A DNA stretch of 64,000 bases from Polyangium sp. y55x31 (GTDB taxonomy: Bacteria > Myxococcota_A > Polyangia > Polyangiales > Polyangiaceae), in NCBI RefSeq assembly GCF_029946505.1, contig NZ_JARZHG010000001.1:186001-250000 (forward strand), written 5' to 3'. A model generated the notes under the pieces. The model had not been told where the DNA came from. It saw only the letters and a program-made list of their open reading frames with translations, and did not search any database. This document shows positions 41,733-49,575 of this stretch, in pieces. Both the position numbers and the translations under genes were made by a program. How positions within the stretch are numbered: position 1 is the first letter of the stretch; every line of letters begins with the position of its first letter.

Positions 41733-42088
41733 GATGGCAAAACGAGCGGCGCGAGGGCATCGCGGAGCTTGCGGAGCGCGCCGCCGACGGTGCGGCCGCC
41801 GCGCCCGGCGCCATAGATGCGTTTTTGCACGACCTGCTGCGTGACGCCGAGGCGGCGCGCGATCTCGCCCTGGGACAGGCCTTCGAAAAAATACGCCTCG
41901 ACGACCTCGCGCTGTTTGTCCGTCAAGACCGTTGCGACGGCGTCGCGCACGGCGTCGTGGAGGCGAAAGCGCGCCTCGGAGACCTCGTCGTCGTGGTAGA
42001 GGTGGCGCGACGCATCGATGTGATCGAGGTCCGCGACGAGGCGGGCGCGGTGCCTCTTGCCGTCAGAACAGCTCCTTTCGTGGGTCAT
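41729..42088 (-). CDS. Sigma-70 region 4-like helix-turn-helix protein
   Basis: A 119-residue DNA-binding protein. Residues about 50-95 form a sigma region 4-type helix-turn-helix (LTDKQREVVEAYFFEGLSQ, then EIARRLGVTQQVVQKRIYGA). Region 2 is absent, so it is not a complete sigma factor; it is more likely a small regulator. Its 5' end overlaps the HD gene by 26 bases and its 3' end overlaps the nucleotidyltransferase gene by 4, so the three are co-translated. It could autoregulate this operon. Confidence 0.78.
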   Translation of the reverse strand: MTHERSCSDGKRHRARLVADLDHIDASRHLYHDDEVSEARFRLHDAVRDAVATVLTDKQREVVEAYFFEGLSQGEIARRLGVTQQVVQKRIYGAGRGGRTVGGALRKLRDALAPLVLPS

Positions 42089-42596
42089 GGATGGGGGCGG
42101 GCTCGCCGCCGGGGTCGAGGAGGGAAAGGTCTGCGCCTTCGAGGAGAATCGAGAGCGCGTCTTCGGGTGACATCACGGTGGCGTGAGGAGAGCGACCGAG
42201 GACGTCCCAGCGGCGCAGGCGCTGGAGGTCGGCGAGCGCGGTCGTCCCGCGCAGGCGGCGCTTGGTGGGCCCAGGGTCGTGCAAAAGGTCGAGGTGGTGG
42301 CGCACGAGCCAGACGATGCGGGGCGAGACGAGGCCGTCGAGCAGATCGGCGCCCAGCGCGTCGTGGTCAGGCGAGGATATCGCCTTTCCCACGTCGTGCA
42401 AGAGCGCCGCGGCCCAGAGCGCGCGGTCGGAAGACGCGGCGCGCGCGAGATCGAAGACCTGGAGGGAATGGTAAAGGGCGCAGCCCTCGGGGTGATACGC
42501 AGGGTTCTGGCGTATTCCGTCGAGGGCGAGCAGCAGGGGGAGGATCTCGTCGTACATCACCGGGGCGCGGCGCAGGTGATCACGCCGCTCACCCAC
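42063..42596 (-). CDS. HD-domain metal-dependent hydrolase
   Basis: A 177-residue protein with a compact HD domain: conserved His in YHSLQVFDLA, the doublet LLHDVGKA, and a further RHHLDLLHD histidine pair. HD proteins are phosphohydrolases acting on nucleotides or RNA ends. The frame begins with GTG at 42596; an ATG at 42557 (MYDEILPLL) is a possible alternative start. The gene lies nine bases after the GST stop and overlaps the sigma-like gene, so it is inside an operon. Pairing an HD hydrolase with a nucleotidyltransferase suggests opposing nucleotide chemistry. Confidence 0.78.
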   Translation of the reverse strand: MGERRDHLRRAPVMYDEILPLLLALDGIRQNPAYHPEGCALYHSLQVFDLARAASSDRALWAAALLHDVGKAISSPDHDALGADLLDGLVSPRIVWLVRHHLDLLHDPGPTKRRLRGTTALADLQRLRRWDVLGRSPHATVMSPEDALSILLEGADLSLLDPGGEPAPIHDPRKELF

Positions 42597-42605
42597 GGGG
42601 CACGG

Positions 42606-43361
42606 TCACACCCACCGGCGATGGTTTTCGTAGACCTCGTCGCGCCACTTGACGAGCCGCTCGTACCGCTGCGCGAGGTCCGGGTTGCTCCAGCCCGCGC
42701 GGCCGCCGGGTCCCGTGGGCATGAACTTCTTGTCGACCGGGCTCACGACCTGGAGCACGAGCGCCATCGCGATGTCCGCATACGAAAACGTGTCGCCGAG
42801 CAGATACTTCTGTCCGTCGGCGAGCGCCTCGTCGAGCGCCTCGAGCCCCTGCTCGGCCACGGCGCGGTGCGTCTCTGCGCCCTCGCGCATTCGATACTTC
42901 GCGACGAAGAGCTGCATCGCGCCGCGGCCGATCGGCATGAGCAGCGGCACGAGGGCCTTCGGGGTGGTGCGCGGCAAGGCTGCCTTTGCGAAGGTCGGAT
43001 CGTCGACGAGCTTGAGCATCATCATCGCCCGGAGCGCCGCGAGCGTCGTCTCGCTGCGGCGGTTCCAGGCCTCGATCTCGGCCTCACGACCCGCGGGGAA
43101 GAGCTTCGGCCCCGCGCCGACGGCGTCCGCGTGGCGGGCGATGTCGTACGAATCGGTGAGGAGGACGCCGCGATCGTCGAGGATCGGGACGGTGACGCGC
43201 CCCGTCGGCTTGCGCAGGAGCACGCGGAGCCGGAGCTCGCCCGCGAGGGGGTAGTGCTCGACTTTCTCGTACGAGATGCGGTGATGGTCGAGCGCCCAGC
43301 GGGCCTTCTCGGACCAGGGGGAGAAGGAGATGCCGTAGAGCCGGGTCTTTTGGTTCTGCAT
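42606..43361 (-). CDS. Glutathione S-transferase family protein
   Basis: A 251-residue protein. The N-terminal thioredoxin-like half has the pattern LYGISFSPWSEKARW and TVPILDDRGVLLTDS (the cis-Pro and the glutamyl-binding loop position). The helical C-terminal half ends with YLLGDTFSYADIAMAL, the N-capping box of GSTs. Family members conjugate or reduce with glutathione, so a detoxification role is inferred. It is the first gene of a minus-strand run with the HD, sigma-like and nucleotidyltransferase genes. Confidence 0.88.
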   Translation of the reverse strand: MQNQKTRLYGISFSPWSEKARWALDHHRISYEKVEHYPLAGELRLRVLLRKPTGRVTVPILDDRGVLLTDSYDIARHADAVGAGPKLFPAGREAEIEAWNRRSETTLAALRAMMMLKLVDDPTFAKAALPRTTPKALVPLLMPIGRGAMQLFVAKYRMREGAETHRAVAEQGLEALDEALADGQKYLLGDTFSYADIAMALVLQVVSPVDKKFMPTGPGGRAGWSNPDLAQRYERLVKWRDEVYENHRRWV

Positions 43362-43498
43362 TGGAACCCAAGCATCCTACAGGTCGGGCGGGACGTCGAG
43401 CGAACGAATTGCGCGCGCGGCAAAACGACGCAGGTCGATGCCTGGTACGAACCGAGATGGCATTGACAACCCCCCTTCCCCTCTTGTTTCTTTCTCCC

Positions 43499-44014
43499 AT
43501 GCACCCTACCCCGGTCCCCACGAGCGAAGGCGCGTTCGTCCTCACGGGGCTCACGTCCCGCGGGGGACTTTCGAACTGGGTCTTTTTCTTTTTCCCCACG
43601 GAGATCGTGCAGTGTGACCTCGGCATCCTGCCCGCCGTGAAGGCAGGCGCCGAAGCGGGGATCCGCGCCAATCTCGACGTCATCGGCGAGATCGGCGATA
43701 CGACGTATGGACCTCGGCGGCCGAAGGGTGGAACGGCGGAGGCGTGGTGCGACGCGCTCGTGGGCAAAGCAAAACGTGTCGAGCGGCTCCCTCGCGAGCG
43801 CGTTCGCGAGATACGCCTGCACCTCACGGCCATGGCGCACGAGCTCTACGTCGCAACGGACGAGGGCAAACCACAGATGTTCAGCCTGATGAACCGGAAC
43901 GAGGCCGAGGAGGTCCGAGGCTTGCTCCAGGCTCGGTTCGGGGAGCGGTTCGTCTTGACGAAGTCTGGTGTGTTCGCGTTCTTCGAGCGGCACGCGCCGT
44001 CCCTGATGAAATGA
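43499..44014 (+). CDS. Hypothetical protein
   Basis: A 171-residue protein of unknown function from the ATG at 43499; an upstream in-frame ATG at 43457 would add 14 residues. Neither start has a clear ribosome-binding site. A hydrophobic stretch NWVFFFFPTEIVQCDLG is followed by a charged helical region and VATDEGKPQMFSLMNRNEAE, which looks like a PH-like or small alpha/beta fold. No domain is recognised. It is divergent from the GST gene. Confidence 0.65.
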   Translation: MHPTPVPTSEGAFVLTGLTSRGGLSNWVFFFFPTEIVQCDLGILPAVKAGAEAGIRANLDVIGEIGDTTYGPRRPKGGTAEAWCDALVGKAKRVERLPRERVREIRLHLTAMAHELYVATDEGKPQMFSLMNRNEAEEVRGLLQARFGERFVLTKSGVFAFFERHAPSLMK

Positions 44015-44095
44015 GCGGCGGGCCACGCATTTCCTGGTTGACGGCGGGTGCGCCTCATGGTTTGACCACGAACCATCTTTCCCAGGGAGGTAGGA

Positions 44096-44575
44096 ATGAA
44101 GGTCGAACCGACGAAAGAGCATCTCTGGCTGCAGAAGCTCGTGGGCGAGTGGACGTACGAGCACGACGCGGAGATGGAGCCGGGCAAGTTCCACAAGTTC
44201 ACCGGCACCGAGGTCGTGCGCCCGATGGGCGACCTCTGGGTGCTGTGCGAGGCGCGCGGCGAGATACCCGGCGGATCCATGTCCCACATGATGTGGACGT
44301 TCGGCTACGACACGAACCAGAAGGCGTTCGTCGGGACGTTCATCGCCTCGATAATGCCATACATGTGGGTTTATCGCGGCTCGCTGGACGCCGAGGCGAA
44401 GGTGCTGACGCTCGACACCGAAGGCCCGGATTTCTCCGACATGAGCAAGGTGTCCAAATACAAGGACATCATCGAGATCAAGAGCGCCGACGAGCGCGTC
44501 CTCCGGTCTGTGATGCAGGGCCAGGACGGGAAGTGGACCGAGATCATGCAGCAGAACTATCGGCGGACGAAGTGA
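44096..44575 (+). CDS. DUF1579 domain protein
   Basis: A 159-residue protein with the DUF1579 pattern: HLWLQKLVGEWTYEHDAEM near the start, GDLWVLCEARGEIPGG, then FGYDTNQKAFVGTFI and a WTEIMQQNYRR end. The fold is a lipocalin-like barrel in the family, and its function is not known. A strong GGGAGG lies about eight bases upstream of the ATG. A small hairpin follows its stop. Confidence 0.88.
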   Translation: MKVEPTKEHLWLQKLVGEWTYEHDAEMEPGKFHKFTGTEVVRPMGDLWVLCEARGEIPGGSMSHMMWTFGYDTNQKAFVGTFIASIMPYMWVYRGSLDAEAKVLTLDTEGPDFSDMSKVSKYKDIIEIKSADERVLRSVMQGQDGKWTEIMQQNYRRTK

Positions 44576-44580
44576 GCCCG

Positions 44581-44604
44581 AGGGACGATTGCGCGATCGT
44601 CCCT
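44581..44604 (+). terminator. Hairpin after the DUF1579 gene
   Basis: A 9-bp stem AGGGACGAT/ATCGTCCCT with a 6-nt loop lies six bases after the DUF1579 stop. Only two T residues follow, so it is a weak or factor-assisted terminator at best. Confidence 0.4.
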
Positions 44605-44645
44605 TACCTCGACCCACGTGCTCTGGTATCGTCCGGCGAGCCGTG

Positions 44646-46016
44646 ATGTCCCGTGTTTCGCATGTCGGAGTTCTCGGGCTGATCTGGCTGCACCTCGCAG
44701 CGTGCAAGCCCCAAGGAACGGGGCACGACGAGCAGGCCGCCGCGACGAGTTCCGCGGCCTCGACGGCCAGCGCCGCCGCGCCTTCGCCGAGCGTCGCATC
44801 GTCCGCGCCGTCCACGGCCGGGACCGCGGAGGGCACGGCGGCTCCGTATTTGCCACCGCCCGAGCCTACTGTCGCCGAAGCGCCGCCCGAAGCGCCACGC
44901 AAGACGATCGGCACGTTCGACGACTGGGTGAAGGCGTACCAGGGGCTCGGGGCGCCCGAGGTCCACAAGAAGCCGCCGCGGCTCGGGCTCGTCAAGGACC
45001 TCGGCCTCTCGTCCGGGCGCCTCACGTTCACACGCTCGGGGGATCTGTTCACGTACGATTTCGCGAAGGGCGCGGAGACGCAGATCACGCAGAAGGCGCA
45101 GCGCAACGTGGCGCCCGTGTTCCTCGGGGACGGGCGTCGGATTGCGTTTCTCAGCAACCGCGACGGGATGGCCTGGCGCGTGTTTTTGATGAATGCGGAT
45201 GGCACGGATCCGCGGCCGGTCAGCCGCAAATTCGCCGGCGCATACGGGTATCAGCCGTCGTTCGCGATCACGTCGGACGGCAGCCGCGTCGCCTACATCG
45301 CGAAGAGCGCGTCGCCCGACGGGCCGTCGGAGGAGCTGCACCTCGTCGACGTGGCGAGCGGCGAGGATCATCGCGTGGGCGAGCCGGATTATTTCAATCA
45401 TCCCGCGTTCTCGCCGAAGGGTGATACACTCTACGTCGTCGCGGGAGGGTTCGAGGCGGAGCACCTTGCCTCCGTGGACGTCGCGACGCGGAAGCTCCGG
45501 CATTTACCGGACGCTGGCAACCACATGTTCAGCGGCGCCCAGTGGCTCGGCGATCGATTGTTGTTCTCGGCGAGCCCGGCGGGCTCGTACTGCTGCCGGA
45601 GCAGCAGGCTTTACACGACGATGCCGGATGGCAGCGGTATTCGCGGGTTCGGTTCGTTCTGGGCGCCGGGTTCGGTGAACCTGGGGGTGTCTCCCAAAGG
45701 AACCAAGGTCGCCGCCGCGTGGTCCGTACGCGAGGGCGGGTTCGGCGCCGATTATCGAAACGAGATCTCCGTGCTCGACGCGCGCGGCGTCGACGAGCGC
45801 ATGCTCACGGTCGCCTTCCCACGGCCGTTTTACAGCGCGTTCGAGCCCACCTGGGCGCCCGACGACCACCACCTCGCCTTCACGCTCTCGTTATGCCCGT
45901 ACGTGGGCTGCGAGCCGACAATCCGGAGCGTCGTCGTCGTCGATACGCGGGACACGAAGGCCGTCCCCGCGTTCATCGCGTATGGCGGCAGCGCCTCGTG
46001 GAGCCCCGTTCCCTGA
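44646..46016 (+). CDS. TolB-like beta-propeller lipoprotein
   Basis: A 456-residue lipoprotein: signal peptide, lipobox LAAC around residue 20, a Ser/Ala-rich linker to about residue 75, then a WD40-like (PD40) propeller. Typical blades are FLGDGRRIAFLSNRDGMAWR, VFLMNADGTDPRPVSRKF, ITSDGSRVAYIAK and FSPKGDTLYVVAGG. PD40 propellers bind proteins, as in TolB of the Tol-Pal system, but this one lacks a TolB N-terminal domain. The following gene starts ten bases after its stop, so they are probably co-transcribed. Confidence 0.85.
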   Translation: MSRVSHVGVLGLIWLHLAACKPQGTGHDEQAAATSSAASTASAAAPSPSVASSAPSTAGTAEGTAAPYLPPPEPTVAEAPPEAPRKTIGTFDDWVKAYQGLGAPEVHKKPPRLGLVKDLGLSSGRLTFTRSGDLFTYDFAKGAETQITQKAQRNVAPVFLGDGRRIAFLSNRDGMAWRVFLMNADGTDPRPVSRKFAGAYGYQPSFAITSDGSRVAYIAKSASPDGPSEELHLVDVASGEDHRVGEPDYFNHPAFSPKGDTLYVVAGGFEAEHLASVDVATRKLRHLPDAGNHMFSGAQWLGDRLLFSASPAGSYCCRSSRLYTTMPDGSGIRGFGSFWAPGSVNLGVSPKGTKVAAAWSVREGGFGADYRNEISVLDARGVDERMLTVAFPRPFYSAFEPTWAPDDHHLAFTLSLCPYVGCEPTIRSVVVVDTRDTKAVPAFIAYGGSASWSPVP

Positions 46017-46025
46017 GGCACGCGC

Positions 46026-46880
46026 ATGGCCGGCGAGACGCTCACCTTCCCGCGCATTTACATCCTCCGCGCCTCGGAAGCACCACGCGCGCTCGTCTTC
46101 GTCACGCATCGCCAGAAGTGCTGGTCGCTCCACCTCTGGGACCTCGACACCCACCACGTCGAGCCCGGGGCCATGTTCTTCGGGACGCTCTACCCGCGGC
46201 GATGCGCGCTCTCGCCGGACGGACGGTATCTGCTTTATTTCGCGATGAAAGCGCCGGGCGATCCCGATTGGCCCTGGCAATTCAGCGGCCTTTCACGCGC
46301 CCCTTGGCTCACCTGCCTGCTCGCCTGGCGCGAGGCGGGGACCTGGACGCGCGGCATGTGGTTTCCCTCCCCCGCCTCGGGTCGGCCGGACATCCCCGCG
46401 CGCCATGACTTGCACCACGGCGCCGACGTGGCGGATCGGTGCCCGTGGAACATCGAGAACATTCATCCGACCCAGCTCGCGGCCGAGCGGCGGATCGGGT
46501 TTGTCGAAGCCGACGATTCCGCGCCGCGAGATCCACACGACATCTGGGACCAGCATCGCCAGGCGGTGCTCCAGAAGCGGCGCCCGGGCGGCGGGCGCGA
46601 GGTGCTGCGTGTCGTGCAGGGGGGCTTCGACCAGGGCGAGGGGCGGGTCGAGCGGTATCGCAACCATTATGGTCTCGTCGGGAAGGACGGGCGGGAGATC
46701 CCGCTCTCGAACCACGTGTGGCTCGATTGGCTCGATCGAGACCACCTCTACGGCGCGTCCCTGGACGGGCGGCTCGTGGTGTGTGCGCTGCGCGGAGGCG
46801 AGCTCGTCGAGACGTGGTCGCACGCATTCGAGCGAATGCCCCGGCGGAAGCCCGCGCCGGCGTGGGCGCGAGACTTCTGA
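46026..46880 (+). CDS. Hypothetical protein, propeller-like
   Basis: A 284-residue soluble protein without a signal peptide. One stretch (YPRRCALSPDGRYLLYFAMK) looks like a WD40/PD40 blade, and another is DRDHLYGASLDGRLVVCAL, so a small beta-propeller is possible. The aromatic-rich middle (DWPWQFSGLSR) is unlike common families. It is probably in one transcript with the preceding TolB-like lipoprotein gene and ends four bases before a convergent gene. Confidence 0.7.
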   Translation: MAGETLTFPRIYILRASEAPRALVFVTHRQKCWSLHLWDLDTHHVEPGAMFFGTLYPRRCALSPDGRYLLYFAMKAPGDPDWPWQFSGLSRAPWLTCLLAWREAGTWTRGMWFPSPASGRPDIPARHDLHHGADVADRCPWNIENIHPTQLAAERRIGFVEADDSAPRDPHDIWDQHRQAVLQKRRPGGGREVLRVVQGGFDQGEGRVERYRNHYGLVGKDGREIPLSNHVWLDWLDRDHLYGASLDGRLVVCALRGGELVETWSHAFERMPRRKPAPAWARDF

Positions 46881-46883
46881 TCG

Positions 46884-48500
46884 TCAATCCCAGCGGTCGA
46901 GCCTGTACACGACGCGCATGCCGCCCTTCGAGGTCACGCGGAAGTCGAGGTTCCAGGTCGAGCCCTTCACGAGGCTGATCCCGCAAGCCTCGGCCGTGTC
47001 CTTGCCCTCGACGACCGCGTTTTGCGCATACGCCTCCATCGTCGAGCGAATCTCGTGGTATTCGCTCCGTAGATACCCCGGGAAAAACCCGGCGCCCTGC
47101 TTGTAGTCCCGATCTCGCGCGTCCTTCAAGATGAAGATCACGCCGACGCCGTGGTGCGTGAGGACCTTCTTCGGGTTCCACATCCACGGCTGCAAGGCGA
47201 TCGCCGTCACCGGATGGTAGACGTCGGGCTTCAAATTCCAGCGCGCAGGCGGCGAGCCCCCCGCGTACACGTACGAGCTGACCCGATTGCGCCGATCCTC
47301 GAAGTCCCATTGCAAGATCGGAGGCGCGTCGGCGTGCTTGGCCGTGACCATCCCGATGTACGACTGGTTCGACTTCGGGACGAAAAACTCGATGCTCTCC
47401 GCCTCGGGAAGGACGGTTCGCTGAAACTTCTCCCACGTCATGGTGACGGGCGGGACGTCGACGTCGACGGCAATCTTCGCGGCGGACTTCAGGTGATCGA
47501 AGACCCCGGCCTTTTGCTCCTTGGGCTTGGCGTTTTTGGGGACCCACAAGGTCTCGATATCGCCGAGCCGGGCGAAGCGCCGCTCCATCGCTCCGGCACT
47601 CTTCAGCGCTTCGACGATTTTTTCGGCACGCGCGAGGTTGCCGGCCGTCGGCGCCGCCTGCGGGCGCTGGTACTGGAGCGGGTGCATCTTCGCGGCGAAC
47701 CGACTCTTGACCTCCGCGAACGGCATGCCCGCCGCGAGATCTTCGAGCAAGGTGCCGATCATGCTGCTGCGCACATGGCAGAAGCCGGCCGGCGCACGAG
47801 CGACCGCGAGCCAGGTGAGGTTGTCCCGCGCGCGGGAATTTTTCGTGGCGGCGCGCGTCTCGTGCAGCTCGAGCAGCCATTTCGCCACGCCGAGGACGGC
47901 CTCCGATCGATAAAGCGACTCGGTGGAGAGCAGCGAGTGCGCCTGCTTGACGATGTCGATCGGGAACGCCTCGAGCCCACGGAGGAGCGTCTCGTGATCA
48001 TGGCGCTTCTCCGCCATGATCTGAGGGTTCGTCTTGATCACGGTGGGCTTGTGGAGAAGGTCCTTCGAAGGCGTGACCGCGATGTGCTCCCAATCGCCCG
48101 TCCGCGGCGTGCCCCATACCTTCTCGTCCGAGAGGAAAACCCCGTCGATCGGCGCCTCGGCCACGACCTTCGCGAGCGCCCGGATCGCGCTCTTGTAGGG
48201 CTCGGGCGCAGTCTCGGGATCCCAGAGCGCAGGGCGCGCCTTGCCATCGGAACCGACGATCACGAGGCCGCCGTACCGATTCACGAAGTGCCTGCAAACA
48301 GAGCAGTTGTTGACCTGCCGCAGCTCGATCGGGACAGCGTCGAGGAAGACCTGGTAAAGCGCCGACGTGCGCGTGGTGAACAAACTCGGTTTGTCTTTGG
48401 TGACCTTTCCGAAGCGCGCGCGGACCGAGGCGAGCAGTTCGTCGTAGTGGTCGTCGATCGGAGGCATCTGCGCCGTCGGCGGAGAAGGAAGATCAGGCAT
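46884..48500 (-). CDS. Hypothetical 538-residue protein
   Basis: No function recognised. A CX2C pair (NNCSVCRHFV) lies about 60 residues from the start, in a region predicted by eye as alpha/beta. The middle has MHPLQYQRPQAAPTAG followed by a helical stretch (LARAEKIVEALKSAGAMERR). The C-terminal 200 residues are rich in beta and aromatic residues (LQPWMWNPKK, GAGFFPGYLRSEYHEI). A related layout occurs in other uncharacterised bacterial proteins as I recall. The ATG at 48500 is chosen over upstream open frame because the upstream residues look non-coding. Confidence 0.75.
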   Translation of the reverse strand: MPDLPSPPTAQMPPIDDHYDELLASVRARFGKVTKDKPSLFTTRTSALYQVFLDAVPIELRQVNNCSVCRHFVNRYGGLVIVGSDGKARPALWDPETAPEPYKSAIRALAKVVAEAPIDGVFLSDEKVWGTPRTGDWEHIAVTPSKDLLHKPTVIKTNPQIMAEKRHDHETLLRGLEAFPIDIVKQAHSLLSTESLYRSEAVLGVAKWLLELHETRAATKNSRARDNLTWLAVARAPAGFCHVRSSMIGTLLEDLAAGMPFAEVKSRFAAKMHPLQYQRPQAAPTAGNLARAEKIVEALKSAGAMERRFARLGDIETLWVPKNAKPKEQKAGVFDHLKSAAKIAVDVDVPPVTMTWEKFQRTVLPEAESIEFFVPKSNQSYIGMVTAKHADAPPILQWDFEDRRNRVSSYVYAGGSPPARWNLKPDVYHPVTAIALQPWMWNPKKVLTHHGVGVIFILKDARDRDYKQGAGFFPGYLRSEYHEIRSTMEAYAQNAVVEGKDTAEACGISLVKGSTWNLDFRVTSKGGMRVVYRLDRWD

Positions 48501-48617
48501 GGTCGCGCCCCCGATGACACCGCGGCGCCCCGCCAATTGCAAGAGGCGAGCGCGAGGCACGCTCGAAAGCGGCCGGCCGGTTGACGCTCCCCAAAAGGCC
48601 GCCTACCGTCATCGTTC

Positions 48618-49217
48618 ATGCGGTGGCCGCTCCTCTTTGCGCTCTTCCTCCTCGGCTGTGGGCCCTCTCCCGCCGCCTCCGGCGCCGAATCCTACGCAGG
48701 CTCGATGCCCGCCTCAGGGCGCGTGATGCTGCACGGCGTGACCGTAGCCCCCTGCAAACTCGGCGGCGAAGTCTGGGACGGCGTAGGACAAATCGAGCCG
48801 AGCCAGATCGATCTCCTCGGCAATCTCCTGCGCGGGCGCGTACCCTACGTGGAGATCGCCAAGGCCCTCGCCGCACCCGCAAACGAGGCACTCGACAAAC
48901 CCGACGTGAAAGGTCGCGCAAAGATCGTCGGCCCCATCGAAAGCGCGCCCGTGCGGCTCACCGGCCAGTCCGATAGCTTCACCCCACAATTCCAAGGACC
49001 GCCGACATTCGAAAACGTAGCCTTCGACGGGACCACACGGCTCGCCATCGAGCTACTCGACGACGACATGGTCAGCGACGACCCGATCGGCTCCTTCCAA
49101 CTCGGCCCCGACGAAATGCTAGAAGCATTCCGCGCCGGAAACGTGCATCAAGTCCGCGTCGATTCACAAACGAACGGGCAAGTGCTGTTCACCGCGATTT
49201 CCGTCCTGGCCGACTGA
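48618..49217 (+). CDS. Hypothetical lipoprotein
   Basis: A 199-residue protein with a short signal peptide and lipobox LLGC at residues 11-14. The mature part ends in a segment (LAIELLDDDMVSDDPIGSF) that resembles the acidic loops of C2 domains, so calcium or membrane binding is possible. It is divergent from the previous gene and is followed directly by the second copy of the hairpin element. Confidence 0.75.
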   Translation: MRWPLLFALFLLGCGPSPAASGAESYAGSMPASGRVMLHGVTVAPCKLGGEVWDGVGQIEPSQIDLLGNLLRGRVPYVEIAKALAAPANEALDKPDVKGRAKIVGPIESAPVRLTGQSDSFTPQFQGPPTFENVAFDGTTRLAIELLDDDMVSDDPIGSFQLGPDEMLEAFRAGNVHQVRVDSQTNGQVLFTAISVLAD

Positions 49218-49220
49218 ACG

Positions 49221-49550
49221 CGCGGGGCGTCGCCCCGCACCCCAGCGGGGGCTGTCCGCCCCCTGCACCCCGGACCAGCGCAAGCGCTGGACTCGAGGTC
49301 GATGAACTGCGCGATGCGCAGTTCATCGAACAGCCGGTGGCAAGACCGGCGACGACCCCGCCAGCCAAGGCAGCAGCGCTGGTGTCTCAACCGGCAACGT
49401 CTCGCTGCGTGCGACGACCCTCACGGTCTTGCCACCGGCCTGTGGGAAGAACTGCGCATCGCGCAGTTCTTCCCCAAATGGTCCAGCGCCTGCGCTGGTT
49501 CGGGTCGAGGGGCGAACAGCCCCCGCGGGGCCCGGGGCAGCGCCCCGGCG
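49221..49550 (-). repeat. Nested inverted-repeat element, copy B
   Basis: About 330 bp that, read on the minus strand, repeats the order of copy A at 23911-24202: GC hairpin, CCAGCG..CGCTGG palindrome (49483-49498), GAAGAACTGCGC palindrome (about 49444-49470), a variable centre, GATGAACTGCGC palindrome (about 49301-49327), CCAGCGCAAGCGCTGG (49275-49290) and a final GC hairpin. It fills the space between the ends of two convergent genes. Confidence 0.85.
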
Positions 49551-49575
49551 CTACGCCGCCGAACACCACACCACC

